Of a stretch of 14,291 nucleotides of DNA, positions 11,726-14,291 are shown in pieces. A program made the position numbers and the translations under genes. Where the stretch lies: positions 1 through 14,291 of the forward strand of contig CANGYC010000029.1 of NCBI GenBank assembly GCA_947457975.1, given 5' to 3'. A model generated the notes under the pieces. That model searched no databases. It saw only the letters and a list, made by a program, of their open reading frames with translations, and was not told where the DNA came from. The first letter of the stretch is position 1; every line of letters begins with the position of its first letter. Source of the DNA: Comamonadaceae bacterium. Its GTDB lineage: Bacteria > Pseudomonadota > Gammaproteobacteria > Burkholderiales > Burkholderiaceae_C.

Positions 11726-13837
11726 ATGTTTCTAACTGCCCCTCAACTGCCCTTTCACTTGAGCGCCCTGGCTGCCGCAGCCTTGCTGCTGGCCGCCGGA
11801 CCGGTGCGTGCCCAGATGGGCGGGGACGAGCCGGGCGCCGGGCCCACCCAGCAGCTGCGCGAGGTGGTGATCAGCGGCCGCCGTTCGCTGGAAGAGCGCT
11901 TCATGGCCACCGGCTCGCTGGTGGTGGTGGACCGGCAGGACATCGAGCGCATGGGCGTTGACTCGGCGGTGGACGCGCTGCGACAGCTGCCGGGTCTGCA
12001 GGTCAACACCAATGCCAGTGGCAACGTGGAAATCCGCATGCGAGGGCTCGACAGCAGCGCCACGCGCGTGCTGATAGATGGACAGCGCGCCGCCGGCCGC
12101 GGCCAGCTGCCCATCGACCAGCTGCCGGCCGACCTGATCGAGCGCATCGAGGTGGTTCGCTCGCCCAGCGCCGAATTCAGCGGCACCAGCGGCGGCACGG
12201 TCAACATCGTGCTGCGCCAGGCCAGCCCCCAGCGCATGCGCATGTTCCGCCTGTCCGACGGCGTGGCCTGGGGCCAGCACACGGGCAGGCTGTGGGCCGC
12301 GCGCAGCGGGCCGCTGGGCGGCAAAGCCGAAGAAGGCGAGGCGCCCAAGTGGTCGTCGTTCACGGGGGTGTGGTTGGCCGACCAGCTCACAGGCGCCGAC
12401 ATTGAGCGCCAACAGCTCACCGATGGGGTGCTCACCCAAAGCAGCGAGGCTGAAAACCGCGTGCGCCGCCAGGACTGGTGGCTGACGCAGCGGCTCAATG
12501 GCCGCATCGGCCGCGACCAGCTGGCGCTGCGCGGCGTGCTCAGCGGCTCCTCGGGCGACGGCCGCTACGAGACCCGCTCGAGCTCAGGCAACCAGCTGCA
12601 GACCACGGACACCCAGCGCCAGTCGTGGCAGCTCGGCGGCGACTGGACCCGGCGCCTGTCGCTGGGCAAGCTCGAGACCTCGCTCTCGGGCAACGCCCAG
12701 GACGACCAGCAGCGCCGCCAGGGTGGCACCAGCTACACCGAAGACCGCCAGGAGTCGACCTGGCAATTCAAGTCCAAGCTCACCGGCGCGCGCGAATCGC
12801 TGCTGTGGATGGCCGGCGTGGACTACGAAACCCGCAAGGGCAGCGGCACCAGCCAGCTGGGCTCGGCCGCTGCAGAGCAGCTGTCCTCGCACATCGACCG
12901 GGCCGCCGTCTGGGGCCAGAACGAATGGGCCCTGCCCTACCGCACCACCCTCACCCTGGGCCTGCGCGCCGAGTCGGTGCTGCTGCAGTCGGCCATTGAC
13001 GCCACCAGCGCCCGCCAACGCCTGAACTTCTGGCAGCCCTCGCTGCACACCCGCACCCCGGTGGGCGAGACCGCCCAGTGGCGGTTCAACGTGGCGCGCG
13101 TCTCGCGCCAGCCCAGCGTGTGGGACATCCTGGACCGCTCCGTGCCCAGCCAGGGCATCAACAGCATCAGCAACCCCGACACCAAGGGCAACCCGAACCT
13201 GCGCCCCGAGGTCACGCAGACCCTGGACGTGGGCTGGGAGCAGCGCCTCTCAGGCCAGGGCCAGATGGGCCTGACGCTGTTCACGCGCCAGGTCGAGGAC
13301 GTGATCGCCACGCAGGTCTTCCAGGAAAGCGGTGCCTGGGTGGAGCAGCGCCAAAACATCGGCAACGCCCGCACCGTGGGCCTGGAGGCCGACGTCAAGC
13401 GGCCACTCTCAAATCAAGGCTGGGGACGCGCCTGGATTCTCTCGGCCACCGGCACCGTGCTGCAGTCGCGCCTGACCAGCGGCACGCGCGAGGGCCAGGC
13501 CATTCCCGGCCAGCCCAATTACACCGCCAGCCTGAGCCTGGCCAAGCCCATGCGGCGCGGCGGCGGCCTCTTTGGCGGCGGCGCGCTCACCTTCAGCGGC
13601 CCCTCCAGCTTGAGCACCACCACCAGCACCGGCCACGAGCGTTCGCGCCTGACGCTGGACCTGCACGTGGGTCAGGCCCTGGCCTCGCGCGTGAACTGGC
13701 GCGTGGGCATTTACAACCTGGGCGATGCGCCGCTGAGCCGCAGCCGCCAGTACACCAGCAGCGGCCAGCAGATCACCGACCTGAGCAGGACCCTCACAGG
13801 CCCGCGGATCTTCGCCTCGGTGGGCGCACAGTTCTGA
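11726..13837 (+). CDS. TonB-dependent outer-membrane receptor
   Basis: From the ATG at 11726 the product has 703 residues with a signal peptide (hydrophobic LSALAAAALLLAAGPVRA, cut near residue 29). A short TonB-box-like segment LREVVIS (44-50) precedes the plug domain (about 55-165), which shows MGVDSAVDALRQLPGLQV, the RMRGLDSSATRVLIDGQR strand and IERIEVVRSPSAEFSGT...GGTVNIVLR. The remaining 530 or so residues form the beta barrel, with repeated amphipathic strands, IGNARTVGLEADVKR near the end and a C-terminal phenylalanine (SVGAQF) as the outer-membrane insertion signal. Such receptors import siderophores, haem, vitamin B12 or metal chelates using TonB energy; the ligand cannot be read. 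A GTG at 11702 would add eight residues and overlap the repeat array, so I chose the ATG, though no Shine-Dalgarno decides it. Two small genes follow closely. Confidence 0.93.
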   Translation: MFLTAPQLPFHLSALAAAALLLAAGPVRAQMGGDEPGAGPTQQLREVVISGRRSLEERFMATGSLVVVDRQDIERMGVDSAVDALRQLPGLQVNTNASGNVEIRMRGLDSSATRVLIDGQRAAGRGQLPIDQLPADLIERIEVVRSPSAEFSGTSGGTVNIVLRQASPQRMRMFRLSDGVAWGQHTGRLWAARSGPLGGKAEEGEAPKWSSFTGVWLADQLTGADIERQQLTDGVLTQSSEAENRVRRQDWWLTQRLNGRIGRDQLALRGVLSGSSGDGRYETRSSSGNQLQTTDTQRQSWQLGGDWTRRLSLGKLETSLSGNAQDDQQRRQGGTSYTEDRQESTWQFKSKLTGARESLLWMAGVDYETRKGSGTSQLGSAAAEQLSSHIDRAAVWGQNEWALPYRTTLTLGLRAESVLLQSAIDATSARQRLNFWQPSLHTRTPVGETAQWRFNVARVSRQPSVWDILDRSVPSQGINSISNPDTKGNPNLRPEVTQTLDVGWEQRLSGQGQMGLTLFTRQVEDVIATQVFQESGAWVEQRQNIGNARTVGLEADVKRPLSNQGWGRAWILSATGTVLQSRLTSGTREGQAIPGQPNYTASLSLAKPMRRGGGLFGGGALTFSGPSSLSTTTSTGHERSRLTLDLHVGQALASRVNWRVGIYNLGDAPLSRSRQYTSSGQQITDLSRTLTGPRIFASVGAQF

Positions 13838-13845
13838 GCCACGGC

Positions 13846-14130
13846 ATGGACAAGGCCCTGCTTGAACTCGAGGCCCTGCAGCAGGCGCTGGACCGCAGCC
13901 GCAGCGGACAGGCCAGCGTCCAGCAGCTGTGCGCCACCGCCCAGGCCGCCAGCGGCTTGCGGGCCGGCCTGCCCGAGCGCTTCGGTGCAGTGCTGGACGA
14001 CCTGCTCAACCGCATGGAAGCCGGCGCGCTCTTCAGCGAAGAAAGCTGCTCCTTCAGCCAGGGCGACCTGCTCGACAGCCTGCAACTGTGGCTGGACAAG
14101 GCCCATCAACGGCTGCAGCAAACACCCTGA
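13846..14130 (+). CDS. Hypothetical protein, 94 residues, in receptor operon
   Basis: I do not recognise this protein. The ATG lies 8 bp after the TonB-receptor stop, in a different frame from it, and gives 94 residues. It has no signal peptide or membrane helix, so it should be cytoplasmic. It is leucine/glutamine-rich and predicted largely helical from composition, with a heptad-like N-terminus (MDKALLELEALQQALDRS) and amphipathic helices at about 43-60 and 74-92. It has two cysteines (C29, C68), too few and too spread for a recognisable metal site. The tight spacing argues that it is real and co-expressed with the receptor. A longer frame running through this region from inside the receptor gene is not used. 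Confidence 0.72.
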   Translation: MDKALLELEALQQALDRSRSGQASVQQLCATAQAASGLRAGLPERFGAVLDDLLNRMEAGALFSEESCSFSQGDLLDSLQLWLDKAHQRLQQTP

Positions 14131-14191
14131 GGACGTCGGGGCTTGCACCCAGCCAAGCGCCGCAGGCCCTGAGCTGCCTATCATGGGCGCC

Positions 14192-14291
14192 ATGCAGCGA
14201 CGCCAACTCCTTCAACTCATGGCCGGCGGCCTCGCCCTGGCCGCAGCCGCCACCCCCGCGCAACAGCGCACGCTGGTCGAGGTCTGGAAAG
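14192..14291 (+). CDS. Exported protein, N-terminal fragment, possibly DUF411
   Basis: Only 33 codons are inside the window. The start MQRRQLLQLMAGGLALAAAA is a twin-arginine-like or Sec signal sequence, with a likely cut after ATPA or nearby; an in-frame ATG at 14183 would add three residues. The first mature residues QRTLVEVWK resemble the entry into DUF411 proteins, where VEVWK is usually followed by a cysteine-rich SPTCGCC motif, but that part lies beyond the window end. DUF411 proteins are exported, metal-associated and often near copper-resistance genes. Its position 61 bp after the 94-residue gene suggests it may belong to the receptor operon. The export signal is clear; the family call is a guess from nine residues. 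Confidence 0.6.
   Translation, partial: MQRRQLLQLMAGGLALAAAATPAQQRTLVEVWK

Noticed and set aside
13078..13845. Long frame running from inside the TonB-receptor gene into the 94-residue gene
   Set aside because: The upstream part is an out-of-frame shadow of the receptor barrel; only the part from 13846 lies outside it and reads as a separate small gene.

Overview
The window is GC-rich DNA of a kind typical of Burkholderiales, most likely a Comamonadaceae-type betaproteobacterium. This rests on gene families only: a TctC/Bug periplasmic binding protein with no transport partners nearby, a phthalate-type Rieske oxygenase with a Pht5-type decarboxylase, and ordinary betaproteobacterial housekeeping genes (RluA, YaeQ, DUF427, UspA). 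No rRNA, tRNA, CRISPR array or insertion sequence was seen.

Left part (1-7195) is a catabolic cluster. A MarR regulator, cut by the window edge, runs rightward and meets tail-to-tail a leftward series. In transcription order that series is a TctC/Bug solute-binding protein (5858-4863), a thiamine-diphosphate enzyme resembling benzoylformate decarboxylase (4840-3038), the C-terminal remnant of a lost aldehyde dehydrogenase (3004-2855), a Rieske non-heme iron oxygenase (2739-1423) and a 4,5-dihydroxyphthalate decarboxylase-like protein (1413-424). A perfect 10-bp inverted repeat (2772-2799) sits just upstream of the oxygenase and is a plausible operator. Diverging from the TctC gene is a protein with an N-terminal helix-turn-helix fused to a citrate-synthase fold. 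One expected catalytic histidine of that fold is replaced, so it may be a ligand-sensing regulator rather than an enzyme. Together the genes suggest uptake, ring oxidation and decarboxylation of an aromatic (di)acid plus 2-oxo-acid decarboxylation. The substrate is unknown, and no oxygenase reductase or diol dehydrogenase is present in the window.

Middle part (7196-11579) is housekeeping and general physiology: an MFS exporter, rRNA/tRNA pseudouridine synthase RluA, a universal stress protein with a translationally close DUF427 protein, YaeQ, and a voltage-gated-type potassium channel with a C-terminal zinc ribbon.

Right part (11580-14291) is a TonB-dependent outer-membrane receptor preceded by a strong palindrome and 10-bp-phased repeats. 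It is followed closely by a 94-residue protein of unknown function and then the start of an exported protein whose first residues resemble DUF411 metal-binding proteins.
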